Shown: one piece after another, positions 1 to 7,548 of the stretch
Layout of the letters: every line of letters starts with the position of its first letter
Numbering within the stretch: the stretch's first letter is position 1
From: Sphingobacterium faecale
GTDB lineage: Bacteria; Bacteroidota; Bacteroidia; Sphingobacteriales; Sphingobacteriaceae
NCBI RefSeq assembly: GCF_016746095.1
Contig: NZ_JAERTY010000008.1
Coordinates: 310,001 to 374,000, forward strand
DNA: 64,000 nt
Direction of reading: 5' to 3'
Translations under genes and position numbers: made by a program
The notes under the pieces: generated by a model
What the model saw: only the letters and a program-made list of their open reading frames with translations
What the model was told of the DNA's origin: nothing
Database searches by the model: none

Positions 1-520
1 GTAATGCTAACTCCTTGATGGAGGATATCAAAGCTTTAAATTCTTTGTTGCTTGTTTTCGGTTTTTCTTCAGCAAACCGTTCTACCTTGGCTTTAATATA
101 AGGTTCTGATTGAACAAGTTCGTGAAGCTTAAAACGTTGTTTTCCTTGTATAATGACTGTAGTGTTGCCATCAGGCATTTGCAATATCTTAATGATATTA
201 GCGACAGTTCCGACTTTATTCAATTGGTCAAACCCCGGGTCTTCTACTGACATATCCTTTTGGGATACAACCCCAATAGTTTTGTCTCCTTTGTAGGCTT
301 CTTTTACAAGTTTTATAGATTTGTCGCGGCCAACTGTTATCGGAATGACTACTCCTGGAAATAAAACAGTATTACGTAGTGGAAGAATAGATAAAATCTC
401 AGGTATATCCTCGTTTCGCATTTCGTCTTCGTCCTGTGGGCTTAACAAAGGGAAGAACTCGGTGTCTTCACTTATGATTGGAATAGCTTGGTTGAAGTCG
501 AATGTGTCAAATTTGCTCAT
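1..520 (-). CDS. lon: Lon ATP-dependent protease, N-terminal part (runs off the window)
   Basis: The reverse strand read from the ATG at 520 gives a protein that begins MSKFDTFDFNQ and continues through ILPLRNTVLFPGVVIPITVGRDKS, split here as ILPLRNTVLFPG and VVIPITVGR, which is the typical start of the Lon substrate-binding (LON/PUA-like) domain. Only about 173 residues are inside the window; the AAA+ and Ser-Lys protease domains would lie to the left. Lon degrades misfolded and some regulatory proteins in the cytoplasm using ATP. The acidic stretch before the LON domain (about residues 15-40) is usual in Bacteroidota Lon. Frame is open to the window edge. Identification is from motif recognition and is strong. 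Confidence 0.93.
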   Translation of the reverse strand, partial: MSKFDTFDFNQAIPIISEDTEFFPLLSPQDEDEMRNEDIPEILSILPLRNTVLFPGVVIPITVGRDKSIKLVKEAYKGDKTIGVVSQKDMSVEDPGFDQLNKVGTVANIIKILQMPDGNTTVIIQGKQRFKLHELVQSEPYIKAKVERFAEEKPKTSNKEFKALISSIKELAL

Positions 521-832
521 ATATTATTTTGTTTAAAATCCGACAAGATGTCAGACTTTAGGTGTACTTTTTCGCTTATGGATTATGAATGCTTATAGTG
601 CAAGCTGAGTGCCAAGAGTAAAAATTGGTATTATTTATGCTATAGTATTTATAAAACCTGCTAAATAGTCACATTGAATGTTAGTTTATGACAGCATTTT
701 GATAGTGCAGGTTGTTGTAAAAATAAAAGAAATTGTAATATTGTGGAAATGTTTATAAGTATTTGTTGATGGCTTAAACTTATTGTGGCATTTTTACTCT
801 AAGACGTAAACTAGAAACTTTAAATCAAGGAT
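521..832. other. Intergenic region between divergent lon and TPR genes
   Basis: About 310 AT-rich bases hold the promoters of two divergent genes. I see no open reading frame with a plausible start, no strong hairpin and no clean TTTG/TAnnTTTG promoter in either direction. Nothing else can be supported here. Confidence 0.5.
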
Positions 833-1495
833 ATGAATATTAAAATTGCAAATAATCAATTGAGATCATTGAAATTGGGAATGTCAGCACTAGCCTTGGC
901 TTTGATGACATTGACCGCTCAAGCGCAGCAACAGGAGCATAGTAATGCAAATGTGAGATTGGGACAGAAAGCACTGCTTGATGGTGATTTCAAATCTGCA
1001 GTTTCACATTTAGAGAAAGCGATGCCTACCGAATCTAAAGATCCTGATGTGATGTATCTTTTGGGGTACTCTCAATTTCAGTCTGGTGATTTTCAGAAGG
1101 CAGCGGCTTCTTTTGGAAAAGTGGTAACCTTGGATGTTAAAAATGCTAATGCCTATTACTATAAGGCTAAGGCTAATAATGCTTTAGTAGAAAATGGTAA
1201 GCTTTCAAATGCTAAGAGAGAGGAATTGCTTCAATCGGTGCTTGCTGATTACTCGAAGGCTATAGCAATAAATGCTAATGATGCTAAATTGTATCAAAAC
1301 AGAGCTGTAGCATACCGTGATTTGGGTATTTTGAAAGGAACAGCAGGAACTGAAAATTACAATAAAACGGAAGCTACAGCTGCTTATAATAAAGCAATAG
1401 CAGATTATGAAAAAGTACTTTCGTACGATGCTGCCCGTAAGGATATTCAGACTGAGCTGAAGAAAGCAAAGGTCTATCGTGATAATCTGAAATAA
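833..1495 (+). CDS. Secreted or periplasmic tetratricopeptide-repeat protein
   Basis: A 220-residue protein with an N-terminal signal peptide (hydrophobic stretch about residues 17-29, ending TAQAQ, so cleavage after AQA is likely) followed by several TPR units. Visible repeats include ANVRLGQKALLDGDFKSA, DVMYLLGYSQFQSGDFQKAA and ANAYYYKAKANNAL, and a last unit near residues 185-205. TPR proteins act as scaffolds for protein contacts; no enzyme motif is present. The ATG at 833 follows an A-rich stretch (aaatcaagg). It stands alone and ends at a strong hairpin terminator. The specific partner is unknown. Confidence 0.85.
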   Translation: MNIKIANNQLRSLKLGMSALALALMTLTAQAQQQEHSNANVRLGQKALLDGDFKSAVSHLEKAMPTESKDPDVMYLLGYSQFQSGDFQKAAASFGKVVTLDVKNANAYYYKAKANNALVENGKLSNAKREELLQSVLADYSKAIAINANDAKLYQNRAVAYRDLGILKGTAGTENYNKTEATAAYNKAIADYEKVLSYDAARKDIQTELKKAKVYRDNLK

Positions 1496-1515
1496 ATTAT
1501 TATCACCACAAAAAA

Positions 1516-1534
1516 GGCTCCCTGCTAGGGAGCC
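1516..1534. terminator. Bidirectional intrinsic terminator
   Basis: A perfect 7-bp stem GGCTCCC/GGGAGCC with a 5-nt loop is flanked by an A-tract on the left and a T-tract on the right. It lies between two convergent genes (TPR gene ending at 1495 and the DUF1801 gene ending at 1545), so it can stop transcription from both sides. Confidence 0.9.
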
Positions 1535-1544
1535 TTTTTTGTGC

Positions 1545-1973
1545 TTAAGATCTAATTCGTTGGTATTTCTCTTCGATAAAATCGAGCGTGGTTCGCATCA
1601 TTATAGATAGTTTTTGCTCGTCAATATCGACTAGTTTTTTAATGTAAATACAAGCTTTACCCATGGTGAATTTTCCAAGTCCTTCTAAGAGATGGCTGTG
1701 ACCATCTGCTCCTGTATAAACATAGAGTGAAAATGCTGCTTTTCGGGGCGAAAAACCTAATAATGGAGCTTGACCTTCGTGTCCGCTCGCGTATCGGTAG
1801 TGATATAAACCAAATCCGATGATTGAAGAGCCGAACATTTTGGCCTGTTCACCTGTAATTCCCTCCATAATCTCAATTAGTCGATGGCTGTCTGCTATTT
1901 TTTGCTGGTCTGTTATAGTCTCGATAAAGAGCGAAACGTCTTGGTCGGTATAAACTGTTTTATTCTGGGGCAT
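1545..1973 (-). CDS. DUF1801 (YdhG-like) protein
   Basis: A 142-residue soluble protein. The blocks MFGSSIIGFGLYHYRYASG, KAAFSLYVYTG and LLEGLGKFTMGKACIYIKKL fit the DUF1801 family, in which a single compact alpha/beta domain recurs in proteins linked to iron binding or stress; no reaction is established. It ends 10 bases before the next gene downstream on the same strand would start and is only 9 bases from the stop-to-start junction with the 1983-2918 gene, so the two DUF1801 genes are probably co-transcribed. No signal peptide, so cytoplasmic. Confidence 0.8.
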   Translation of the reverse strand: MPQNKTVYTDQDVSLFIETITDQQKIADSHRLIEIMEGITGEQAKMFGSSIIGFGLYHYRYASGHEGQAPLLGFSPRKAAFSLYVYTGADGHSHLLEGLGKFTMGKACIYIKKLVDIDEQKLSIMMRTTLDFIEEKYQRIRS

Positions 1974-1982
1974 GCCGTTAAG

Positions 1983-2918
1983 TTATGATTTTTTGTATTT
2001 ATCATGGAGACCTTTGCCTTCTAAGATAAGTGGTTTTATTTTTTCAAGTCTAGCTGTTTTAGTCTTTTCCTGTTTGGCCTCTGAAATATAGTTTTGATAT
2101 TCTTTGCGTTTACCTGGTGTCAACCGATCAAAGGCTATTTTAAATGCGATATCTTGGTGTAATGCTTCTTTCAGAATACCTGCGGGCGTTGGGGGGGCGA
2201 CACGTTCTGGCTTTATTTCTTTCCCATCTTTGATTGTCTGTACGCTTTCTTGAATATAAGCAAGGATGTCTTGTTCATTCATTTCCTCCCGACTATTAAA
2301 ACGCCATTGCCGCAGTGCCTTTGTTTTTCCTTCGGATGCATTGATCAATACCTTTAATCTATCTTCTAAGAAAACACCGTTATAAAACCATAATGAAAAG
2401 AAATGTTTGAAACCAGCCCACCCAATTACATTTTTACCCTGGTAGGTGTACACATCGGTGCCCCATTTAAATTCTTTTTTTAGATCGGTCTTGACGATCA
2501 TCTGATTCATGAATTCTTCGCAGTCTCTCCAAGCAGCACGATGATTGTCCCATTGAGGGGCTTTTTTGTCTTGTAACAGTAGTATATTAAACTGTATGAT
2601 ATCAATCAGTAAATCTTTGGGCAACGGTGCATTCAATGGGATTTGTATAGCACCTTTGCTGGTTTTGAAGGCTGTTAATCGTTCTCTGAAGGCTTCAATT
2701 GCTGTTGGTCCCGGATAGATTCCGATATGGTTCTTGAATTTTGCAAAATGTATGAGGTTGCCATGCCAACGGTAGGTTGGCATACCATAGTTAATCGTTT
2801 CTTTCGCATCGCCTGGTGCTGCTGTCCGGATGAGGTGTCTAAGCTTCTGTAAATCCTCTTGTGTATCGGAGTCGAAGCTATTGATGTATTCGTCTATAGA
2901 AGAAAAAGTGGTCGACAT
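1983..2918 (-). CDS. DUF1801 - YdeI/OmdA fusion protein
   Basis: A 311-residue protein with a DUF1801 domain at about residues 5-120 (KETINYGMPTYRWHG, LIHFAKFKNHIGIYPGP) and a C-terminal YdeI/OmpD-associated domain at about 250-311 (PGKRKEYQNYISEAKQ and the K-rich tail). The middle (about 130-235, KKEFKWGTDVYTYQGKN, GWAGFKHFFSLWFYNG) looks like a second DUF1801-type fold. YdeI relatives have been tied to protection from bacteriocins and antimicrobial peptides, but the activity is not known. It is upstream of a second DUF1801 gene in the same orientation, which suggests one transcript. Confidence 0.82.
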   Translation of the reverse strand: MSTTFSSIDEYINSFDSDTQEDLQKLRHLIRTAAPGDAKETINYGMPTYRWHGNLIHFAKFKNHIGIYPGPTAIEAFRERLTAFKTSKGAIQIPLNAPLPKDLLIDIIQFNILLLQDKKAPQWDNHRAAWRDCEEFMNQMIVKTDLKKEFKWGTDVYTYQGKNVIGWAGFKHFFSLWFYNGVFLEDRLKVLINASEGKTKALRQWRFNSREEMNEQDILAYIQESVQTIKDGKEIKPERVAPPTPAGILKEALHQDIAFKIAFDRLTPGKRKEYQNYISEAKQEKTKTARLEKIKPLILEGKGLHDKYKKS

Positions 2919-3036
2919 ATGGTTTTACTTATCAATCCCTGGAACTTATGAAAGCCATGCTTGTATTTCATAATCTAGTTCACCGGTGGATCGGGGTGCT
3001 CTGATCTGTCTTTTGCTGATTGGAATATCTAGGGGA

Positions 3037-3495
3037 TTAACTGTTCTTTTTCATAAAATCAAAAGCACCAGTACGTAAGTTAATGCCATATTCTAAATAA
3101 CATTTTAAACAAGCTAAGAAGTTTGCCCAACCTTCGGTTTGTCCGATTGCTTGTTGAATACCACTCTCATTGGCCGGCATCTGTTGCTCTGTGATTCGGA
3201 CGACTGTGCTATTGTTGTGACAGGTTTCCAAATGGATCTCCACAAGCATTCCTTCGCTTCCCCCAGACCAATCGAAGGAAATGTATTCATTGCGTCTTAT
3301 CTGTTTGCCTGTGACTGGAAATTGGTCATCAAATTCGGGAAATTTCCACTGAATGGTGATATCTGTTTCTAATGGTCCAGAGCCGTGTTCGATAAAATAA
3401 TGATTCATCTGCGTAGGGTTGATGATGGCTTCAAAAACCTGATCTATAGGTTTTTGAATTTGAATTGAGGCTTTAGCCGAGAGCATCTTTTCCAT
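3037..3495 (-). CDS. SRPBCC (AHSA1-like) protein
   Basis: A 152-residue protein with the START/Bet v1-like pattern ASIQIQKPIDQVFEAIINP at the N-terminus and WANFLACLKCYLEYG near the C-terminus, typical of the Aha1-homology (AHSA1/SRPBCC) family. These proteins have a hydrophobic ligand pocket; the ligand here is unknown. A second Met at residue 4 (MLSAKAS) is an equally good start. No signal peptide. It faces the same way as the DUF1801 genes downstream but is separated from them by 118 bases. Confidence 0.82.
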   Translation of the reverse strand: MEKMLSAKASIQIQKPIDQVFEAIINPTQMNHYFIEHGSGPLETDITIQWKFPEFDDQFPVTGKQIRRNEYISFDWSGGSEGMLVEIHLETCHNNSTVVRITEQQMPANESGIQQAIGQTEGWANFLACLKCYLEYGINLRTGAFDFMKKNS

Positions 3496-3597
3496 TTTGG
3501 GTTCTTTTAAAGGAGTGTGTAATAGATTGGACTATTCCAATTGATAAAACAAAAATAGTGAAAATAGGTTTTTGGTTCTCCATATGAATAAGTAAAT

Positions 3598-3638
3598 AAA
3601 TCCCCGCTATTTCTATACGGATAATAGCGGAGGATTTT
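3598..3638. terminator. Hairpin terminator after the multicopper oxidase gene
   Basis: AAATCCCCGCTATT (3598-3611) can pair with AATAGCGGAGGATTT (3622-3636) with one mismatch, giving a long stem with T-rich flanks on both sides. It lies 13 bases beyond the stop codon of the minus-strand gene 3651-5885. Confidence 0.8.
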
Positions 3639-3650
3639 TATAAGGAGGGA

Positions 3651-5885
3651 TTAATAGTTAATTGCTAATCCAACACCAAAGCCCATATCACTGTCGTAGT
3701 GAGTACGGATGCCTAGATTTTTATGTAAGATGTACCGGAGATCTACCATATATTCCTGGTCCGTATTCACCATAAAACCACCCCTTAGTCTTCTGGAGAT
3801 GGGAATGTCGTCTCGCATAAGAGATAGCCGTGTGATGCCATCGTGGTATACTTCAGCCTGGAAGTTGATTAATAATGGCAATGTATACATGAATCCTAAA
3901 CTGACAGCTGTACGGTTGTCTTTTTTATTGACCTGTCCAAACATGTTTTTTTCGTGGTTATCTTTTCCCATTTTACGGTAGCGCCAGTCGAATCCGATAA
4001 AAGGAATAAACCATTGCATTTTACCAATATAGCGTCCAAGATGGGTTTCTACTTCATAACCGTGCATATCATTGTATCCTAGGCGCCATTCTGTCCCAAG
4101 GCTCCAACGGGCGTTTTGTAGCATGGCTTCCCCATCATTACCGTTGGTAGCAAAATCATTCTGTATCATGAAATGAGTCATGTTGCTCTCTTTCTGAAGG
4201 ACCTTGTATGCTTTTTCTTTGTCTGGTAGTAGGGGGTTCTTATAGTTTCCTACCTCAAATACACGATTCATTCCGGCCATCATATGGTATAAGATGTGAC
4301 AGTGGAAAAACCAGTCACCCTCCCGATTGGCTTCGAACTCAATGATATTGGTCTCCATAGGCATAATATCCATAACATTCTTCATTGGAGCGTAATCGCC
4401 CTGTCCATTGATGAGTCTAAAGTCAAAGCCGTGCAGGTGCATGGGGTGACGCATCATCGAATTATTATACAATGTAATTCTTAAAATTTCGCCTTTTTTG
4501 ACAGGAATTTTATCTGTCTCGGACATCACTCTGTTGTCCATACTCCATACGTAACGGTTCATATTTCCAGTTAGCTCAAACCGGAGTTCCCTCATGGGTG
4601 CATTAGTGGTGTCGAGTGTTGTTTTCTCGGTTGCTTTTAACATGGCATAATTCAAGGTGACCCTATCGGTGCTGTTGCCGTGATTATCATGCTCCTGATG
4701 TCCGTTCTGCTCAAAGGAAGATTTCATGTTATGTTGCTCTCCAGTCACCTCAGGATACATTACCGCATTCATGTCCATTTTTTGTAGGCTCATCTGCATT
4801 CCCATGTCATGCATGTCACCATTCATCTTCATCATGTCATTCATCATTTTCATCCCTTCAAAGTAGCGAAGCCTTGGTAATGGGGTATTTAATTGACGGA
4901 TACCTTCTCCTATAAAAAGGGAGGCCGCTCCAGAGCGATCTTCCGCTGTTGCAGAGAGCTCATATGAAGTGTTCTCGGCGGGTATAGTGACGATGATATC
5001 GTATGTTTCGGATACACCGATTATCAGACGGTCGACTTCAACGGGTTGTACATCGTTACCATCATTGGCGACTACTGTTATTTTACCACCAGCATAGGTG
5101 AGCCAGAAGTAGGACGATGCTCCTCCATTGGCAATCCGCAATCGAACACGATCCCCGGCTTTGAATTGTGCCAGTTGACTGGATTGCTGTCCATTGATAA
5201 GGAAGCTTTCATAATAAACATCGCTGACATCCATAGCCTCCATACGTTTCCACTCATTGGTGACTTTTGTTTTGAAATGACCTTCTTTTATGGCCTCGAC
5301 ATAACTCTGTACTGTGTTTTTCTTTATACCAGGCCAGTCATTGCCGGTATGTAGCATCCGCTGGACGACTTCGGGCTTTGTATTCGTCCACTCGCTAAGC
5401 ATGACAGATACAGTTGGAATGTCGTCTATTCCTTTTCTGAAAGTAGAATCGTCCTTTCTCTTGTTGAATACCATGGAACCATACATGCCGACTTGCTCTT
5501 GGAGTCCAGAGTGGCTATGATACCAATAGGTGCCGTTTTGTATAACAGGGAAGCGGTAGGTATAGGTGGAGCCAGGGGGAATAGGCATCTGCGTCAGAAA
5601 TGGGACACCATCTTCCTTGTTGGGAAGCCATACACCATGCCAATGTAGAGAACTGCTTTCTTTTAACTGGTTGTGCACAATAATCTCTGCGGTGTCTCCC
5701 TCCGTAAATGTTAATGTCGGTAAGGGAATTTGTCCGTTGGCTGCAATGGCTCTCTTCTGTATACCTCCGTAGGTGACAACCGTGTCTTGCAGGTAGAGAT
5801 GGTAGGTTACTGTACGCTGCGCCTGTACCGTGCCCAGTAGGCACAGTAACAGGAGTAGTGTTATATTTACTTTTTTTAGCAACAT
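3651..5885 (-). CDS. CopA-like multicopper oxidase with C-terminal outer-membrane-like domain
   Basis: A 744-residue secreted enzyme. It has a signal peptide (residues 1-22, ending VQAQ), cupredoxin domains and all copper motifs: HWHG at 81-84, WYHSHSG at 121-127, HPMHLHG at 480-486 and HCHILYHMMAGM at 528-539. A Met/His-rich insert at about 345-405 resembles those of copper-tolerance oxidases such as CopA/CueO, which oxidise Cu(I) in the periplasm. After the oxidase, residues about 575-744 carry alternating aromatic strands (WRLGYNDMHGYEVETHLG, WFIPFIGFDWRYRK) and end in VGLAINY, resembling the CopB family of outer-membrane copper proteins. The extension makes the protein longer than a plain CopA. 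It is followed upstream, 8 bases away, by an HMA-DUF3347 gene, so both are probably one copper operon. Confidence 0.92.
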   Translation of the reverse strand: MLLKKVNITLLLLLCLLGTVQAQRTVTYHLYLQDTVVTYGGIQKRAIAANGQIPLPTLTFTEGDTAEIIVHNQLKESSSLHWHGVWLPNKEDGVPFLTQMPIPPGSTYTYRFPVIQNGTYWYHSHSGLQEQVGMYGSMVFNKRKDDSTFRKGIDDIPTVSVMLSEWTNTKPEVVQRMLHTGNDWPGIKKNTVQSYVEAIKEGHFKTKVTNEWKRMEAMDVSDVYYESFLINGQQSSQLAQFKAGDRVRLRIANGGASSYFWLTYAGGKITVVANDGNDVQPVEVDRLIIGVSETYDIIVTIPAENTSYELSATAEDRSGAASLFIGEGIRQLNTPLPRLRYFEGMKMMNDMMKMNGDMHDMGMQMSLQKMDMNAVMYPEVTGEQHNMKSSFEQNGHQEHDNHGNSTDRVTLNYAMLKATEKTTLDTTNAPMRELRFELTGNMNRYVWSMDNRVMSETDKIPVKKGEILRITLYNNSMMRHPMHLHGFDFRLINGQGDYAPMKNVMDIMPMETNIIEFEANREGDWFFHCHILYHMMAGMNRVFEVGNYKNPLLPDKEKAYKVLQKESNMTHFMIQNDFATNGNDGEAMLQNARWSLGTEWRLGYNDMHGYEVETHLGRYIGKMQWFIPFIGFDWRYRKMGKDNHEKNMFGQVNKKDNRTAVSLGFMYTLPLLINFQAEVYHDGITRLSLMRDDIPISRRLRGGFMVNTDQEYMVDLRYILHKNLGIRTHYDSDMGFGVGLAINY

Positions 5886-5893
5886 AGTTCAGG

Positions 5894-6754
5894 TTAGTTT
5901 ATTTTTTCTTTTACACTCCCACATGTCATCATTTTCGAACCATAGAATGGGTTTTTAATCTCTTCATTTAAACTTAGCCAATTTGCACCTTTGCCGTTCT
6001 CAAACATAGGACAGTTCTGGTAGTACACCGGGGATGCCAACGGGCTTGCTTTGACCATAGGGTACAATTTAGTTGATAAGGCAGCAAAATGCTTCCTTTG
6101 ATCAGCAATGTTTGAACTATTAACAATATTATTGGTCAATGCCGTGATTTCTTTAACCTGATCCATCCAAATCTGATGGGCGTTAGTGGAAAGTGTTTCC
6201 ATTTTTAAGCTTTCAATAGCCTGAAGCAATGATTTCGCTTGTGAGGTAGCTACTTTTGAATCTGAACTGACCAATGCATCTTTTAGGGAAAAATAAGTTA
6301 CCATGACGGTTTGAAAAGTATGTGATTCCACTTTCTTTTCGTCTTTACTATGGTGCTGATGCTCTTTCTCATGCGTTTGATGGGAGCTTACTGCTACAAT
6401 CTCTTTCCCTTTCAATGTTCTTTCGTATTTGCAGCAACCATGTAATTGGGTATAAGTCTCATCTGGGGCTAAGTACTTTTCATTATCGTAGCCGGCCAAA
6501 GCTATACGTTTTAAAATGGCATCACTGTTTGTCTTTTCAGCATCGTAAACGATGCTGGCACTTTGAGAGCTGGCATCCCATGTCACCTGTGCTTCTTTTT
6601 TCTTGTTTCCAGCTTTCTCGATGGTTGCCTTACACATATCACAATTGCCATTGACATGAAATGTTTCTGTCTTCGCATTTTTAACTTGTGCATATATATT
6701 GTTGGTCGTGGTTAGTATGCTACAGATACTAATCCAGAAAATAATCGTTTTCAT
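5894..6754 (-). CDS. Secreted heavy-metal-associated (HMA) domain - DUF3347 protein
   Basis: A 286-residue protein with a signal peptide (residues 1-22), an HMA metal-binding domain with the motif GNCDMC (Cys38, Cys41) that continues to about residue 95, a His-rich linker (HEKEHQHHSKDEKK, about 127-140) and a DUF3347 domain (about 150-270) with the conserved CPMF and WLSLNEEIKNPFYG blocks. DUF3347 proteins accompany CusB/CopA-type efflux and detoxification genes in Bacteroidota. It precedes the multicopper oxidase by 8 bases, so a role in periplasmic copper capture is likely. Its start codon is the direct end of a conserved 93-nt leader that recurs at 53121. Confidence 0.9.
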   Translation of the reverse strand: MKTIIFWISICSILTTTNNIYAQVKNAKTETFHVNGNCDMCKATIEKAGNKKKEAQVTWDASSQSASIVYDAEKTNSDAILKRIALAGYDNEKYLAPDETYTQLHGCCKYERTLKGKEIVAVSSHQTHEKEHQHHSKDEKKVESHTFQTVMVTYFSLKDALVSSDSKVATSQAKSLLQAIESLKMETLSTNAHQIWMDQVKEITALTNNIVNSSNIADQRKHFAALSTKLYPMVKASPLASPVYYQNCPMFENGKGANWLSLNEEIKNPFYGSKMMTCGSVKEKIN

Positions 6755-6847
6755 ATGTAAATAATTTGTCTTTTAACGGTCATATGGAATATCCAAAGCA
6801 TTTTCATTCGTCTTTGTGTAGCCTGTACTACATGGATATTTCATATG
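6755..6847 (-). promoter_or_regulatory. Conserved 93-nt 5' leader, copy 1 (hairpin and 23-codon upstream ORF)
   Basis: Read on the minus strand, two 15-nt arms (6833-6847 and 6781-6795, CATATGAAATATCCA and TGGATATTCCATATG) pair with one mismatch around a 37-nt loop, followed by a 26-nt spacer that ends exactly at the ATG at 6754. The spacer is A-rich (AAAAGACAAATTATTTACAT). The same layout with the same lengths occurs at 53121-53213 and differs at about 15 of 93 positions. Inside, an ORF starts at 6844 and stops with TAA at 6773 (23 codons, beginning MKYPCS and ending LDIPYDR), 18 nt before the main gene. Whether RNA structure, peptide or mobile-element origin matters cannot be decided from two copies. 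Confidence 0.6.
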
Positions 6848-7087
6848 TGTATAATTTATTTTTATCTGTTATCCGCCAATTGATGGACATCGTTGATATC
6901 TGTGGTTTTGCAAACAGGATTAATCCATCTAGAAATAATCTATTAATGGATATAACACCCGTTTACTGCTTAACCACTTGTTGGCGGATTTGTTTGAATT
7001 TATCGAATTGATTTAGTTCTAAAAGCTAGAACCACAGCAACGTGATACGCCCAGAAAGGACATACCTATGGCTGTACAGGTATTAAA
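6848..7087. other. Intergenic region with long-range inverted repeat
   Basis: No credible gene is present. ATCCGCCAA at 6871-6879 is a perfect inverted match to TTGGCGGAT at 6981-6989, with further ATCCAT/ATGGAT complementarity between them (about 6926-6955). This could be the upstream end of a structured leader for the HMA-DUF3347 gene, or chance in an AT-rich spacer. Confidence 0.35.
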
Positions 7088-7459
7088 TTAACCTATTTTT
7101 GGAAGAAGCCATATCGACAGAAAACCTGGTGTAATACGGTTGTCGTTGGCATAGAAGGAAACTTTTCCATTGGTATTACTGCTCCATTGGTGGATATTGG
7201 TCAGGGTGTGGAACAACTGAAATTTAACACTGCTCTGTTGACAGCTAGCGCCTTTACATTGGCCATCGCAGTGTTTTCCATAGTCCTGTTCTGAAGAAGT
7301 CTCCGTTTGGCAGCAATCGTGTGGTTTATCCTCGTGTCCTTGGTCACAGCAAGAAGGTGTGGTGTGTACAGGCTCATGTTGCTCACAAGCAGATACTGAT
7401 TTGGTCAAGGTGAGTAGACCAAATAGTAAGGTGAAACATATGAACATATACTTTTTCAT
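7088..7459 (-). CDS. Small Cys/His-rich secreted protein of the copper cluster
   Basis: I choose the ATG at 7459 because it begins a clear signal peptide (MKKYMFICFTLLFGLLTL, ending SVSAC); an upstream in-frame ATG at 7531 would bury it. The 123-residue product then has many Cys and His (CEQHEPVHTTPSCCDQGHE, HDCCQTE, KHCDGQCKGASCQ) and a hydrophobic C-terminus ending WLLPKIG. This pattern resembles the small Bacteroidota HYC_CC_PP-type proteins found next to copper and heavy-metal genes; a metal-binding role is inferred from composition and location. It lies upstream of and in the same orientation as the HMA-DUF3347 gene, but with 333 bases between. Confidence 0.72.
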   Translation of the reverse strand: MKKYMFICFTLLFGLLTLTKSVSACEQHEPVHTTPSCCDQGHEDKPHDCCQTETSSEQDYGKHCDGQCKGASCQQSSVKFQLFHTLTNIHQWSSNTNGKVSFYANDNRITPGFLSIWLLPKIG

Positions 7460-7548
7460 GCGTGATGTAAAATTACATATTTCCTTTATAAAAGGGAAGT
7501 CCTTTTGCGTAACTATATGGTGATGTTGCAATAACTGTGCCTTGGAGC

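Noticed and set aside
5515..5844. A minus-strand 109-codon frame within the multicopper oxidase
   Set aside because: Out of frame with the oxidase and inside its signal and cupredoxin region; it has no independent support.
6766..7011. An 81-residue plus-strand frame across the leader copy 1
   Set aside because: It reads against the leader and the HMA gene's promoter, its start is TTG, and its partial likeness to a minus-strand frame at 53011-53202 is explained by the repeated 93-nt leader.
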